DNA of 64,000 bases, taken from contig CAMZMU010000041.1 of NCBI GenBank assembly GCA_947311845.1, forward strand, positions 112,956,573 to 113,020,572. Reading direction: 5' to 3'. The position numbers and the translations under genes are program-made. This DNA comes from Poa pratensis (Eukaryota > Streptophyta > Magnoliopsida > Poales > Poaceae). The notes beneath the pieces were generated by a model that saw nothing but the letters and a program-made list of their open reading frames with translations, was not told the DNA's origin and did no database searches. Positions 32,345 to 44,772 of the stretch are shown here, one piece after another. The stretch's first letter is position 1; each line of letters starts with the position of its first letter.

Positions 32345-35300
32345 ATGGCGTCTAGCAGCACCGCGGATCCCGCCGATGTTGCCGTAAAGGAAAGCGAGCG
32401 TGCTGGATGGGAAGGCTCAGATGTCTCCCAAGCCGAGATAGATTGGCTGATCCGGACCAAGCGAATAACGACACAAGTGATATGCCGGATTCCCGGCACA
32501 GAGGCCGAGCCGGATCTGCAAGCCGATGAACGCGTGGTCTTCGTCGCGCACTTCGAGCGCGGCTTCAGACTCCCGGCGAGCCCATTCTTCTGGGCTTTCC
32601 TCAACAAATTTCATCTTCAACCCCACCATCTCCCAGCGAACGCCATCACCACCCTCTCGGCGTGCGTTTCTTTCTCCGAGGGATACCTCGGACTCTGGCC
32701 CACCGTTGAGCTTTGGGCCAAATACTTCCAACTCCGGAAGCAGAGTGTCCCGAATCCGGATAAGACCCTCCCCAAAGAAATGACTCCTTGCGGCGCTGCC
32801 ACAATTATACCTCGGAAAACCTCCATCTTTCCTCGGGTTCAAGGCCTGGAATCATGCCAGCAGTGGTAGCGCACATTCTTCTACGTGAAGAGCCCGGACA
32901 ATGTCGATCTTCTGAACCTGCCGACATTCAGTCTCGGTGCCCCCACGGAGCAGTTTAATTGGCAGTTCAACCCGAAGGAGACGAATCTCGAAATCAACCA
33001 GATTCACAAGATCGTCAACCAGCTTGTGGGGGAAGGTATGACGGGCGATGATCTCTTGAGGACCTTTATCAGCCGTCGAGTCTCCCCCCTCCAAGCCCAG
33101 GTTCACAAGATTTGCCACATGAGTGGCTAATACGATCCAACTCGGATCAGCACCCACGAGCTGACCAAACCCGATGTCAGAAGACGCGTCAAGGCAATTG
33201 CCAGAACGACGATGGATGTCGAATGGGAATGGGGTAAAGAACCCCACAATAGAACTCGGCTTCCGGAGCAAGTAAGTAACTTGCAATTTAGACCGACATA
33301 TTTTTTCCCGCCGAGACAACTCTTATGTCGGCTCCATACTTGGCTCCTAAAATAACCCGGTTTTATTGCTTCTAATTTGCAGAGGTTTGCTCGGCAAAGG
33401 ACTGAAGATGGAGCGGATCCCTCCGCCAGATGGGGCAAAGATCTACCTGACCCGGCCGTCACCGAGGTTGATGACCCAGACGATGAGGATCATATGCCGA
33501 TTCCGGCAGCTGGTGCCCCTACCTCGGGTAAGCCTCGAGCCCGGGCCTCAATCAAAGATTGGTCAGATGACGATGACGATGACTGTGAAATTTTAGAGGC
33601 ACTTGATGTTCGTCCCAACGCATTTGCTCACCCCCTATCCTCGGCTTCAGCTAACCCGGGCGGCCCTGTTCCGAGTACACGCCCTGCTACTACGGGCAAA
33701 CAAGGCGGATCTCGCAAGCGTGCAGAGACCGGTACCTCGAATACCGGGACCTCCACATCCTCAGATCCAGCAGCGCCGAAAGCGAAGCGGCTGAAGAAAA
33801 CAGCGGTTAAGCCGTCACAGGTCAAGAGGACCCCGCCAGTTACTCAAGGGTAAGATACTCTTTGCCGATATACGCTCGTTTCCCTTTCTTCCTTTTCCCG
33901 GGATAATCTTTCCCCGAGATAACATTTTTTCTTGTTTCAATGCAGTGATGCCCTTGAGGTTAATCAGAGCGCATCCTCCATGCGCTCACCCCTTCCGACT
34001 TCAGCGGAACCTCGGTCAACTGACTCCGAGGTACACACCACCCCAGCCGTCATACTGTTGCCGGCTTCTGATGCCGCACTTGGAGGAGGCCAAGACGCCC
34101 CAGAAACCGAGGTCATGGACTTGGCTAACACCGATATCTCGGCCCCTGACCGAGATGTTGATCTCGATGCCGGCAACAAGGACTCCGCGACGGAGCAAAC
34201 CGACACTCCGATGGCATCGGATCAGCAGCAAGAACAACGGCAACATCAGCAATACCAGCAGCAAGATCAGCAACAGCAGCAGCAAGATCAACAGCAACAG
34301 CAGCAAGATCAACAGCAACAACAACCGCAGCAAGAGCAGCAGCCATCGCCACCACCGACATCTCCCACACCGGCATCCCAGAAGCCAGCCTCGGTGCCAA
34401 ATCCGGCACTGCCATGCCAATCGCCCTATCCGCTGCCGAGCCAATTGGCCATTGGAAAATTGCCGCTTATTCCGGATAAGCAACTGGTGGTGACTCCAAC
34501 CCACTCCTCGAGTTATCAGCAACTAGTTGCCAGAGTCTCCAAAGCCGACACAGCTATTTCGGAGTTCCCCCGTCTGCGCACTCAAAGCAGCAACAGCTTG
34601 GGCTCGGTGGAGCACTACAACATGGATTGGAACGCCGCTGATACCAGCGAGGTTTCCTCCCATGACCCGGTTGCCTGGCAGTCAGTTGGCCCAAGCCACA
34701 CTGCGCAGTCCATACACGCGCTGCAGGTTGCAGTCCTCAATGCCAGCAAGGTCACAGAAGTACACCTTCCTCGGCTCAATGCTTTTTTCTTTTATAATAA
34801 ATCACAGATATACATTATCCCCAGTCCCCGAGATTCGGGTCGAGTAGTTGATGATCAACCGAGTAAAGACCACTCGGCGTGAATCTTCACAAAAACTCAA
34901 TATCCATTCCACTTCCGAAAAACTCCGACATCCAGTCCACTTCCAAAAAATTCCGACATGCAGTCCCCGAGACTCATGTCGAGCTTACTCGGCGTGAAAC
35001 CTCACAAATTTCTGACATGCAGTCCCCGAGACTCATGTCGAGCTTACTCGGCGTGAAACCTCACAAATTTCCGACATGCAGTCCCCGAGACTCATGTCGA
35101 TCTTACTCGGCGTGAATCTTCACAATAATACTAACACTTTCCTTTTTTCAGGATTGCACCAACACTCGGACTGAGGTGTTCAAGAAGCTGCTCTTGGAGC
35201 ACAGGAAACTCAAGAATTCCCACAAGCAGCTGCATGAGGTGTTGAAGAAATGCGACGACGCGCACAATGCTGCGCTCAAAAGGAAAAAGACGAAGTGTCT

Positions 35301-36346
35301 CGGCTCCAGAAGGAGCTTGAAGCTGTTCAGAATCAGAAAGCCAAGACAGAGAAAGCTGCTGCTGCGGAGAAGAAACAGCGGGAAGAGGACGCTCAGAAGC
35401 ATAAAGAGCTCCTCACCCAGACCGAGGGTCGCATCACCTCGGCTCAAGAAGAGCTAGATGCCCTCAAGGCTAAATGTGATGGCTGGTTGAAGGAGCTCAC
35501 CCGGATCAACAATGAAATGGATAGTAAGTTTCCTTTATCTTTTCTCTTCATTTCTTTTGCCTCTACCGACACTAGATTTATGCCGGTATATGACTAAACT
35601 TGGTGGTAGCTTTTCTTTCGTCTTCAGAGCACTTTGCCCATTCCAAGGCCGCTGCTACCAATATTACCAACAAGGCGCAGGAACAGAGGGCAAGAGCCGG
35701 CCCGATCCCGGAGGAATGGGACATTGAAGACCATCTGACTGCTCTTAACGCTCGTATCGCTCCTCTGAAGCTCATTGGCACCGAGCTCCTCGAAGCTGGT
35801 ATCCGGGTTTACCGGGTTCTATGGCCGGGGTGCACGCCTCCAGTCACCGTTGCCGAGTTATCCCAGTGCCTGCTGGGCGCGGAGGCAAGATTCCGAGAGT
35901 GGAGATCTTCCTCAGCACGTGTCGGCGCAGACCAAGCTTTGACTTTTCTGCTCTCTTGGTACGAGTCAATCAAGCTTGATGCAGTGCGGTCCCTACGCCA
36001 AGGCTCAAAATGGACTTCAGATCCGACACTGATCGAGAGCCGCAAGGAGGCAGCCTCCTTCATGGCCAGCTATGCTCCCACTCGAAATTTCCTTCCTGGT
36101 CCAACCTACTCGGAGGATGAAGAAGATGACGAGGATGATGAAGAGGGTGATGACGAGGAAGATGACATTGATGAGGAGATCGAGGTCGAAGCTCCCGACA
36201 CTGCTACTGCCGGAGCAGCCGACACTGCTGAGCCGACCGCGACCGACATCTCTGAGAACCCGGCAACGAACACCTCGGCCGAGCCAGCGACCGAGATTGC
36301 TCCCGAAACTCGCACCGCTCCTACTGCTCACAAGCTGGACCATTAA
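32345..36346 (+). pseudogene. Element C antisense gene (aORF), five coding exons
   Basis: Start ATG at 32345 (MASSSTADPADV); the 5' leader lies upstream of element A. The N-terminal domain of the plant putative gypsy-type transposon family holds AHFERGFRLPASPFF and LGLWPTVELWAKYF. Predicted exons: 32345-33271, 33383-33849, 33946-about 34752, 35152-35523 and 35628-36346; introns have GTAAGT-type donors (33272, 33850, 35524), and phases join correctly at the first two introns. Exon 3 is glutamine-rich (34215-34330), exon 4 is coiled coil (EKAAAAEKKQREEDAQKHKE), and exon 5 has a long Asp/Glu run (36100-36190). Stops at 32867 and 33128 and a shift near 35283 damage it. A nuclear or chromatin role would be guesswork. 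Confidence 0.75.
34951..35127 (+). repeat. 59-bp tandem repeat in an aORF intron
   Basis: Three copies begin CCGACATGCAGTCCCCGAGA near 34953, 35012 and 35071, with a degenerate copy upstream. Each holds a CGACATG...CATGTCG inverted repeat (one copy has a T:G wobble). They lie in the predicted intron between exons 3 and 4 of the C antisense gene. Confidence 0.85.
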
Positions 36347-36462
36347 ATCCCCGGAATGACGGGTGCAAATGTATATATACTCTTTAAATTTTTATCAGTA
36401 CTACTCTATCATGCTAGTTTCAACTAGACAGGCTTGATGCCGGATCACCTTTCACTGAGACC

Positions 36463-36592
36463 CCGAGTTTACTTTCTTGTTCTACTATACTTAGTAATCT
36501 TTGCTCTTGTCTACCATTCAGGCGTTCTACAGTCGAGTCACAAGATCAAAATTATAGCATACAATACTTGTAAATTTTGAGGTAAGGTTTAG
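36463..36592. repeat. Copy 1 of a direct repeat separated by element D
   Basis: The segment from CCCCGAGTTTACTTTC to GGTAAGGTTTAG recurs with changes at 50040-50172 (CCCCGAGTTTGTTTTC to GGCAAGGTTTA), including the identical core CAGTCGAGTCACAAGATCA. It belongs to element C between the aORF and the integrase. Confidence 0.75.
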
Positions 36593-36595
36593 AGT

Positions 36596-38057
36596 TGTGG
36601 CGCCCCGACCCGACTGCTATACAATGATGTTGTGTGTCACCGGTTAAGCGATACAACCGGAGGTTACGGGTTTACCAATTCCCGGCCAAAACCTTTGGTA
36701 GGTGTTGCTCGGAATGGATCATCGGCAACACAACACCCCGATTGATGCCTTAACACAGGCACATCCCTCACTGCATAATAGAGAGATCAAGACTTGTGGA
36801 ACAACTGGCACATCACAGACTCTACGACACAAATCATATAGTTCAACTCTTATAATAGAGAAAGATAGCAAATGACAACCAGAGGTCACAGACCCAACAT
36901 TACAACATGCGGAAGCGAATTAGGTTGTTCAAAACAACAAGATCCAAATTATGGCCTAAGAGGCCTACAAATAAACATCCAGCGCCAGCTGTTCCGGGAT
37001 GTCCCAAGCTGCCACCTGGGAACCCCAGACTACTCGTCGACGTCCACAAAGAACCCACCTTCGAGGTCGGTGAAGTCCTCCTCTGAAATAAAACAAACGA
37101 TGTTGAGTTCGACAAACTCGCAAGATTATATATAGAGCTTTAGCTCGATGAGGCTTTCAAAGTTATATGGCTGTTTTGCATAAAGCTGATTTTATTTATG
37201 AAAACATAACTCAAAGGCATCGACTATTCAGAGTATTTTCAAAGAGGGGTAAGAAGTAACTCTTTTCTTTTGATCACTTTTCTCAACATCAAACATCCTC
37301 AACCCCTGTACCTGTTCATCAAAGGCACCTCCTCGAATCACCATGGGAGAGGAAGAAGGAGGAGCGGGGCAGAGGGGAGCAGGCGAGTGAGCAGGGGGGC
37401 TCGTGGTCGCGCTCTTCTCGCAGGGGGAAAGGCAGAGGGGGCCCGGAGCTCGTCGAGCTGGTGCGGCCCGAGCAGCTCGCGCTGCTTCAGTCACTACAGG
37501 GGAGAGGAGGAAGACGGCGAAATTGCAAAGAGGCCCCTGGCCAGATTGTTCCATCACCAACAAGTCCCTCCCATTTTCCTTTCAATTCCAGCAGCTCTGC
37601 ACTGATTTTATTAGGGCCCCAAAACATTTTATAAAAATTTGGGAAAATTTGGGGAGCCTTCCCATATTGAATAGAGGCTACCCAAAAATTAGGGCTTCAA
37701 AATAAAATAGTTTGGTACCATTTTGTTCATAGGTTTCAATTCGGGCAATTTTCTAATTCCCCAAATTATAATCCTTTAGCAATTTTAGAGCAAGTCCAAA
37801 ATAACATTTTGAACTCTTAGAACTTCCTTGACAAATATAAGATGACAAGGATTTGTATTTTGCAAGTTTGGGCGCACTCATTGTGGTGAGATTCGATTCG
37901 AACAAGTTTGGCATTTTGTTTTCCCTTGTTTTAATTGTTGTCCAAAATCCTGGTTTCAACATGAACAATTGAGCAAATGATGCCATGATGCATGCATGAT
38001 ATGCAAAAGCGAAAATTTTACTCAGGTTTTTGAGGTTCACCACTTTGGGCTGTTACA
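36596..38057 (-). repeat. Element D 3' LTR with about 2-kb internal deletion
   Basis: It begins TGTGGCGCCCCGACC and ends GGGCTGTTACA. Sequence jumps near 37342 from CTCGAATCACC to ATGGGAGAGG; these parts lie about 5.4 kb apart in the 5' LTR (near 43812 and 49248), or about 2.0 kb without CACTA E. Only a CC is shared at the junction. Confidence 0.92.
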
Positions 38058-38071
38058 ATTCTACCCTCCTT
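38058..38071 (-). other. Polypurine tract of element D
   Basis: The minus strand reads AAGGAGGGTAGAAT right before the 3' LTR. It is the counterpart of AAGGGGGGTAGAAT in A, with one change. Confidence 0.82.
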
Positions 38072-38093
38072 ACAGGAATCTCGTCCCGAGATT

Positions 38094-39600
38094 CTAAGAG
38101 TGCGAAAAGAAGTCGGGATACTCCTCACGTAGACTAGACTCTCGTTCCCAAGTTGCTTCTTCCTCGGAATGGTGAGACCACTGAATTTTGAGAAACTTGG
38201 TGGTCTTGTTACGAGTCTTTCTTTCGGCTTCATCCAGGATATGAATAGGATGCTCACGATATGTAAGATCTTCCTGGAGATCAGTTCTTCATGATTGACT
38301 CCATGGATAGGATCCTTGAAGCACCGGCGAAGTTGGGATACATGAAACACATCATGCACATTTGGGAAGATGGACGGTAACTCCAACTTGTAAGAAAGAT
38401 CTCCTCGCTTGGCCAGAACAGTGAAAGGGCCAACATAGCGAGGTGCCTATTTCCTTTTGATACCGAAGCGGCGAACGCCTCGAAGGGGAGAGACGCGGAG
38501 GTAGGCTTTATCACCAATTTCATAGTGAACCTCTTGATGATGCTTGTCATAGTAGCTCTTCTGCCTAGACTGAGCAATCTTCAGATTTTCTCGTATGATT
38601 CTAACCTTCTCCTCAGCTTCATTGATGATATCTGGACCAAAGAGTGCTCTCTCTCCGGTCTCGGACCAATTTAGAGGAGTGCGGCATTTTCTTCCATATA
38701 GGGCCTCGAATGGAGCCATGCCCAGACTAGCTTGATAGCTATTGTTGTAGGAGAACTCCGCGAAAGGGAGATACTTTTCCTAGTCCTTGCCAAAAGAGAT
38801 TACACATGCCCTAAGCATGTCTTCCAAAACTTGGTCCACTCTTTCGGTCTGACCATCAGTTTGAGGATGGAACGCGGTGCTGAAGTTAAGACGAGTTCCC
38901 ATAGCATTTTGGAAACTAGTCCAAAACTTGGAGGTGAATAGGCTTCCACGATCAGAAATTATCTTCCTGGGAATGCCGTGAAGGACGACGATACGAGAGG
39001 TATACAGGTCGGCCAACTTGGCAGCTGTAATGTCCACACGAACGGGGAGGAAGTGAGCCACTTTTGATAGTCGATCAATGATGACCCAAATGGCATCATG
39101 TCCCTTTGGAGACTTCGGCAGACCAGTAATGAAATCCATACCAATTTCATCCCATTTCCACTCGGGATAGTAATACGGTGAAGAGTGCTGGCAGGCCTTT
39201 GATGTTCTGCCTTTACCCGTCGACAGGTGTCGCATTCAGCCACATACTTGGCAATTTCTCGTTTCATACGAGTCCACCAGAATTGTGGTCGAAGGTCTTG
39301 GTACATTTTGGTACTACCGGGATGAATAGAGAGGAGATTCATGAGCTTCTTGGAGGATCAACTCCCTCAATTTTCGTTTCTTTGGCACTACCAAGCGGTC
39401 ACCAAAATAAACAACTCCAGATTCATTGACAGAAAAGCATTTGGCCTTCCCGCTAGCAATGTTCTCCTTGATTTTTAGAATACCCTTGTCACGCTTTTGA
39501 GCATCCTTAATCTGATCTACAAGAGTAGATTTGATATCCAGATTTGCAAGGTAACCGGAGGGAACAATTTCTAAGTTCAAACGAGAGAACTCTTCATGGA
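38094..39600 (-). pseudogene. Element D integrase and chromodomain
   Basis: On the minus strand: the HHCC zinc region (YVAECDTCRRVK, about 39235-39260); the DDE core with GMDFITGLPKSPKG, KIISDRGSLF and QTDGQTERVDQVLEDM (38840-39150); the C-terminal part with KHHQEVHYEIGDKAYLRV (38500-38560); and a degenerate chromodomain ending YPDFFSHS and TAG at 38094-38096. Shifts near 39230, 38750, 38450 and 38280 break it. It catalyses insertion in intact relatives. Confidence 0.87.
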
Positions 39601-41009
39601 GGGCAGGTTGGGCCTCTTCAATCATCAGATTGTTGCAATAGGACTTCCGACTTAGCGCGTCAGCCACGACGTTTGCTTTGCCGGGTTGATAATTCAGACT
39701 CACATTGTAGTCCGTGATTAACTCCAACCAACGCCTTTGCCTGAGATTTAAATCCGGCTGGGTGAAGAGGTACTTCAGACTCTTGTGATCCGAGAAGATC
39801 TCGCAACGGTTACCAAACAGGTATGGTCTCCATTGCTTCAAAGCATAGACCACAGCGGCAAGTTCTAGATCATGAGTTGGGTAATTGTGCTCATGCGGCT
39901 TAAGTTGGCGAGAAGCATAAGCTACCACATGGCCATCTGCATCAATACACAACCCAAGCCTTGAAGAGAGGCGTCACAGAAGACGACGAAATCCTTGCTT
40001 GTGTCCGGCAGGACAAGCACAGGAGCGGAGTGAGTTTGGCTTTCAGTGTTTGGAAGCTCTCTTCAGCTTCGGCCGTCCATACAAACTTTTGTCCTTCTTG
40101 AGAAGGTCAGTCAGAGCCTTGGCTATCTTGGAGAAACCTTCGATGAATCGGCGGTAGTAACCCGCCAATCCGAGAAAGCTACGGATGTCCTTGACTGACA
40201 TTGGAGTTTTCCAATCCAAATGGACTGAATCTTGTCAGGAATGACAGCCACACCATTCACGGATATCACATGACCAAGGAAGATGAGATTATCCAACCAA
40301 AACTCACACTTGGAGAACTTGGCATAGAGGCGGTGTTCTCGAAGTCTTGTCAGAACCAAACGAAGATGTTCCTCATGCTCTTCATTGGTTTTGGAATAGA
40401 TGAGGATGTCATCAATGTAAATGACGACAAACTTGTCAAGATAATCCATGAAAATGGAGTTCATGAGCCTCATGAAAGTAGCGGGAGCATTAGTGAGACC
40501 AAAGGACATGACGGTATACTCATATGAGCCATAACGAGTAACAAATGCCGTCTTTGGAATATCCTCCTTTCTGATTTTTATCTGATGGTAGCCTGACCTC
40601 AGATCCATCTTGGAGAATACGTTGCACCAGCTAACTGATCCAACAGATCATTGATGCGAGGAATAGGATACTTGTTCTTGATTGTCACCGCATTCAACGG
40701 TCGATAGTCAGAGACTAGACGAGGCACGGTAGAATCCCTCTTCTTGACAAAGAGTACCGGACAACCCCAAGGTGAACTGCTAGGCTGGATGAATCCTTTG
40801 CTAACAGCTGATCAATTTGCTCTTTCAACAGAGCCAACTCTTCCACCGGCATACGGTAGGGCTTCTTGGAAATTGGAGCGGTACCGGGAAGTAGATCTAT
40901 GACAAACTCCACACTTCGGTCAGGAGGCATGCCAGGCAACTCTTCCGGGAACACATCCGGGAAGTCACACACCACGTGTATGTCCTGGATTTCAGGAGGG
41001 GATTCGCCT
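39601..41009 (-). pseudogene. pol: Element D reverse transcriptase and RNase H
   Basis: The RT block 40123-40608 is open and includes [33 protein letters not shown] and the catalytic YIDD. Upstream, [17 protein letters not shown] (about 40930-40980) starts RT. RNase H lies about 39640-40010, with [20 protein letters not shown] and [11 protein letters not shown] single-base change near 39950 and others at 40040, 40215, 40620 and 40730 interrupt the frame. The catalytic residues remain. Confidence 0.9.
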
Positions 41010-41450
41010 TCCATAAAGCAAAGGAGAATCTCAGGTGAGTTGGGTACGATGGCGGACGGAGGTCTTGATATTGCAGGCCAATACTTCACAATGTCACCGG
41101 AAGGAGCGGTCACAGTAATGGTCTTGGCGGCACAGTCGAGATTAGCCGGTATTTGGTTAGCCAGTTCATGCCCAGTATGACATCAATGCCTTTGGACTTC
41201 AGAGCTACCAAGGCATAAGGAAAAGACAAGGAACCTATATTAATCTGGACCTCAGGAGTAACCCCATCGGTTTGCCATTTGGAGCCAGGAGTAGAGATCA
41301 CCAGGGACGGCTCATTTTCTCGAACGGTATTTGTGGTCTTTTGCAAACGCTATGGATATGAATGAATGCGATGCTCCAGAGTCAAACAAAACTGTAGCTG
41401 TATTGCCGTTGATTCGTAACTCACCCATAAGAACGCCGGGGTCCTCTTCA
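41010..41450 (-). pseudogene. Element D aspartic protease
   Basis: On the minus strand VLFDSGASHSFISIAFAKDH (about 41345-41405) holds the D-S-G catalytic motif. GIDVILGMNWLTKYR (about 41145-41190) follows after a frameshift near 41335. It processes the polyprotein in intact family members. Confidence 0.85.
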
Positions 41451-42509
41451 GCTTCTTCAGCAGAGACGTGGTTCAGGCGACCACGCACAATAGGTCCAGC
41501 CTTGCCAGTTGGAGTGGCAGGGGCTCGTGCAGGAGTTATCGCGAGAGGTGCCTTCTGGGGGCACTCCCTGGAGTAGTGGCCAGCCTGGCCACAGGTGTAG
41601 CAAGTGAGTCCAGGTGGAGCAGGTAGCATAGGACGGTACCCACTTCCGCCTACCCCAAGTGTCGAAGTAGTGGGGCGCGGAGGAGGTGGCCTGTATCCGC
41701 GGCTCTTGGCATGAATGGAGCACGTGGCACACGCTGTAGGGACAAACACCCTGCGCTTCTTGCTCTCAGAACCCGAGGAACTCTGGTGGTCCCCATGTGC
41801 GGGCCTCTTGGAAGCTTCAAGTTCCTTTCTTCCTTGCTCGAGAGTGAAAGCCTGGTTGAACAGCTCCTGATAGGTCTGGAACCTGAAGGGAAGCAACTCA
41901 TAGCGAGCTGCGGAGTCAGACCCTTGCGGAACAGCTCTTGCTTGTCAGCATCATTGGTCACGTCCCTTGGGGCGTAACGAGAGAGATGGTTGAACTCACG
42001 ACCATAAGTGCGGAGGTCCATCCGTCCCTGTTGCAAATCCAGGAACTCCCTCCTCTTCAAGTCCATGATCGGCTGGGAATGTACTCCACGGAAGGCAGTG
42101 CGGAATTCAGCCCAGGTGAAGACATGGTTGGCTGGAAACAAAGCCACATGGCTTTCCCACCAACAGCCAGCAGCACCAACCAAGAGATAGGTGGCAAAGT
42201 TGACTTGCTCAGCCACTGGGACATGCAGCGCGGAGAACTTGCGCTCCAGAGTGCGAAGCCAATCATCAGCTTCCAGTGGCTCCTTAGCATCAGCAAAGGT
42301 GGGTGGCTGCGAGCGCAGGAACTCGGTGAGAGTGTTGCACTCGTTCCTGTGCATTCTGCTGCACCAACTCTCAAGCAAGCGCTCATTGCGCCCACGGTTC
42401 TCCTCAATGGCCATCAAGACTTGAGCCATCGAGGGTGGTGGCGGCAGATCATCCTCTCATCATCATGGTTACCGCGACCACCACGGCCTCCACGGCCTCC
42501 TCGAGCCAT
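41451..42509 (-). pseudogene. gag: Element D gag with CCHC zinc knuckle
   Basis: ATG at 42509-42507 (MARGGRGGRG). The core MAQVLMAIEENRGRNERLLE, LVGAAGCWWESHV and DLKRREFLDLQQGRMDLRTY is mostly in the frame 41650-42429. The knuckle CYTCGQAGHYSREC lies at 41561-41605. One shift near 42460 removes the start from the core frame and another near 41890 moves the C-terminal part; in A the corresponding indels lie at different bases. Confidence 0.88.
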
Positions 42510-43060
42510 TCTGGAGATTTGACAATGACACGGTTAGTATCTTTCTCCGAATGGTCGAACAATAGCATTAGCGTCTACAAAGTACACAGACTAGGGACGA
42601 TAATACTTTGCGAGAAGGAAAACAACAAGATAGAACTTGGGTCAAAGATCAGCATCATGTGCTACTAGTGAGAGTTAAGAAATCACAACTTAACACACTC
42701 TAGTTGACACAATCCGGGACCTTATGTTCAAGTCCGTGGGTTAAAACCCAAAGAAAGGATCAAATGATTTGATTCGGTAGAAACATCTGAGTTGATTTGG
42801 GATTGCAACGCAGCGGGAGCAACGTGACACATAACACTAAAGGTCGAACCCACCCCGTTTCTAATCATTTTGAAGTAACAGACGAGGAGTAAAACCTTTA
42901 AACTCAAATCGAGTAAGATTGCTCCGAGATTAGAGGGTAACCAGATAAGGAGTAAAAAGAATCCTAAGATGGTTTTCACAACTCATTTTTAGGTTAAAAA
43001 TATTTTCACAAACACTAGACTCAACATCGACCAGTAGAAGGGTTTCCTACAGGCAGTACT
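42510..43060 (-). other. Untranslated leader of element D
   Basis: Reverse counterpart of 14006-14573 in element A, between PBS and gag. It has no conserved coding. Confidence 0.6.
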
Positions 43061-43072
43061 GCTCTGATACCA
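43061..43072 (-). other. Primer-binding site of element D (initiator tRNA-Met)
   Basis: The minus strand reads TGGTATCAGAGC three bases after the 5' LTR, identical to the site in A. Confidence 0.92.
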
Positions 43073-44772
43073 ACTTGTGGCGCCCCGACCCGACTGCTAT
43101 ACAGTGATGCTGTGTGTCACCGGTTAAGCGATACAACCGGAGGTTACGGGTTTACCAATCCCCGGCCAAAACCTTTGGCAGGTGTTGCTCGGAATGGATC
43201 ATCGGCAACACAACACCCCGATTGATGCCTTAACACAGGCACAACCCTCAATGCATAATAGAGAGATCAAGACTTGTGGAACAACTGGCACATCACAGAC
43301 TCTACGACACAAATCATATAGTTCAACTCTTATAATAGAGAAAGATAGCAAATGACAACCAGAGGTCACAGACCCAACATTACAACAGCGGAAGCGAATT
43401 AGGTTGTTCTAAACAACAAGATCCAAATATGGCCTAAGAGGCCTACAATAAACATCCAGCGCCAGCTGTTCCGGGATGTCCCAAGCTGCCACCTGGGAAC
43501 CCCAGACTACTCGTCGACGTCCACAAAGAACCCACCTTCGAGGTCGGTGAAGTCCTCCTCTGAAACAAAACAAACGACGTTGAGTTCGACGAACTCGCAA
43601 GATTATATATAGAGCTTTAGCTCGATGAGGCTTTCAAAGTTATATGGCTGTTTTGCATAAAGCTGATTTTATTTATGAAAACATAACTCAAAGGCATCGA
43701 CTATTCAGAGTATTTTCAAAGAGGTAAGAAGTAACTCTTTTCTTTGATCACTTTCTCAACATCAACATCCTCAACCCTGTACCTGTTCATCAAAGGCACC
43801 TCCCGAATCACCCTCGAGGAAGCTCACCTTGCATTGAGTGGTACCTCTAGTACCCAGTTTTTAATCATTCCGTTAAAGTTATTCTATGATCTTACCTTCA
43901 CTTCCCAAGTTCGTCCATAACCGCGGACACGGCTTTTCGAAAAGATTTAACCCTGCAGGGGTGTACAAATGTTTGCCACGCGTACCGTCCGGCCCATTAC
44001 CTAGCTTTTAGCTCTCTTCCTTGGAGAGCCGGCTGGGTGGGAGCGGTGTCGACTTCTCCCCGTTAAGGACTTTCCAGGATCATCAGTAGCGGTAGGACAA
44101 GGGTGCCTCCAACACCCTGTCCCACGGCCACTTATTTTCCTGACACCACCATCCTCATCTCAGTTCATCCACCATCATCACGCACGCGCAAATGGAAGCC
44201 CGAACTAGAGGACCCTGGCTAGCCCCGCCCGAGTTATTTAGTCTATGAGGGTTCCTGCAAATGCATAGGCCTCACGCATGGTTGCACGCTCAGTCTTGGT
44301 TCAAGAGGTATAGAACTCACACCTAGGCGGCGAGAACGAGACAAAGCACCACAACCACAGTGGCCTCTCATCCCCACCTTTAAGCATTTTATTATCCGTC
44401 ACCACAATTTCTCCACCACCATTCTCATCCCATCACCTGTTTCCAACATGAACCATCCATCGTATAGCTATGCAATTAACTAAGCATGGCTAAGCATCAA
44501 CATAGCATAGTAAAATATCTCAGCCAACAATACAATCCTATGGATAATAGGAGGGAGAACATGTATTGGCATCGGAATCTTAATGCAACTATAGGATACT
44601 CTAATCCAATAAAATTGACATTTGGAACCGCATGCAATATTATAGTGGAGAAAATATTTGCGGAAATATAGAATAAGACATGGTCAGAGGGGGATTACGC
44701 TTGCCTTGATCAGCGTGCTGGTAGTACGGATCTTCGGGGTATTGTGGAGTAACCCCGGCGGCTTGATCTATT

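Noticed and set aside
34215..34330. Stand-alone CAG microsatellite
   Set aside because: The repeat is interrupted by GAT codons and lies in frame in exon 3 of the C antisense gene, so it is described there as a glutamine-rich tract.
36596..38057. Separate solo LTR
   Set aside because: It is followed by a polypurine tract and a full Tekay interior, and its outer TSD matches the far end of D, so it is D's deleted 3' LTR.
41938..42522. 194-codon plus-strand frame
   Set aside because: Antisense shadow of element D gag.
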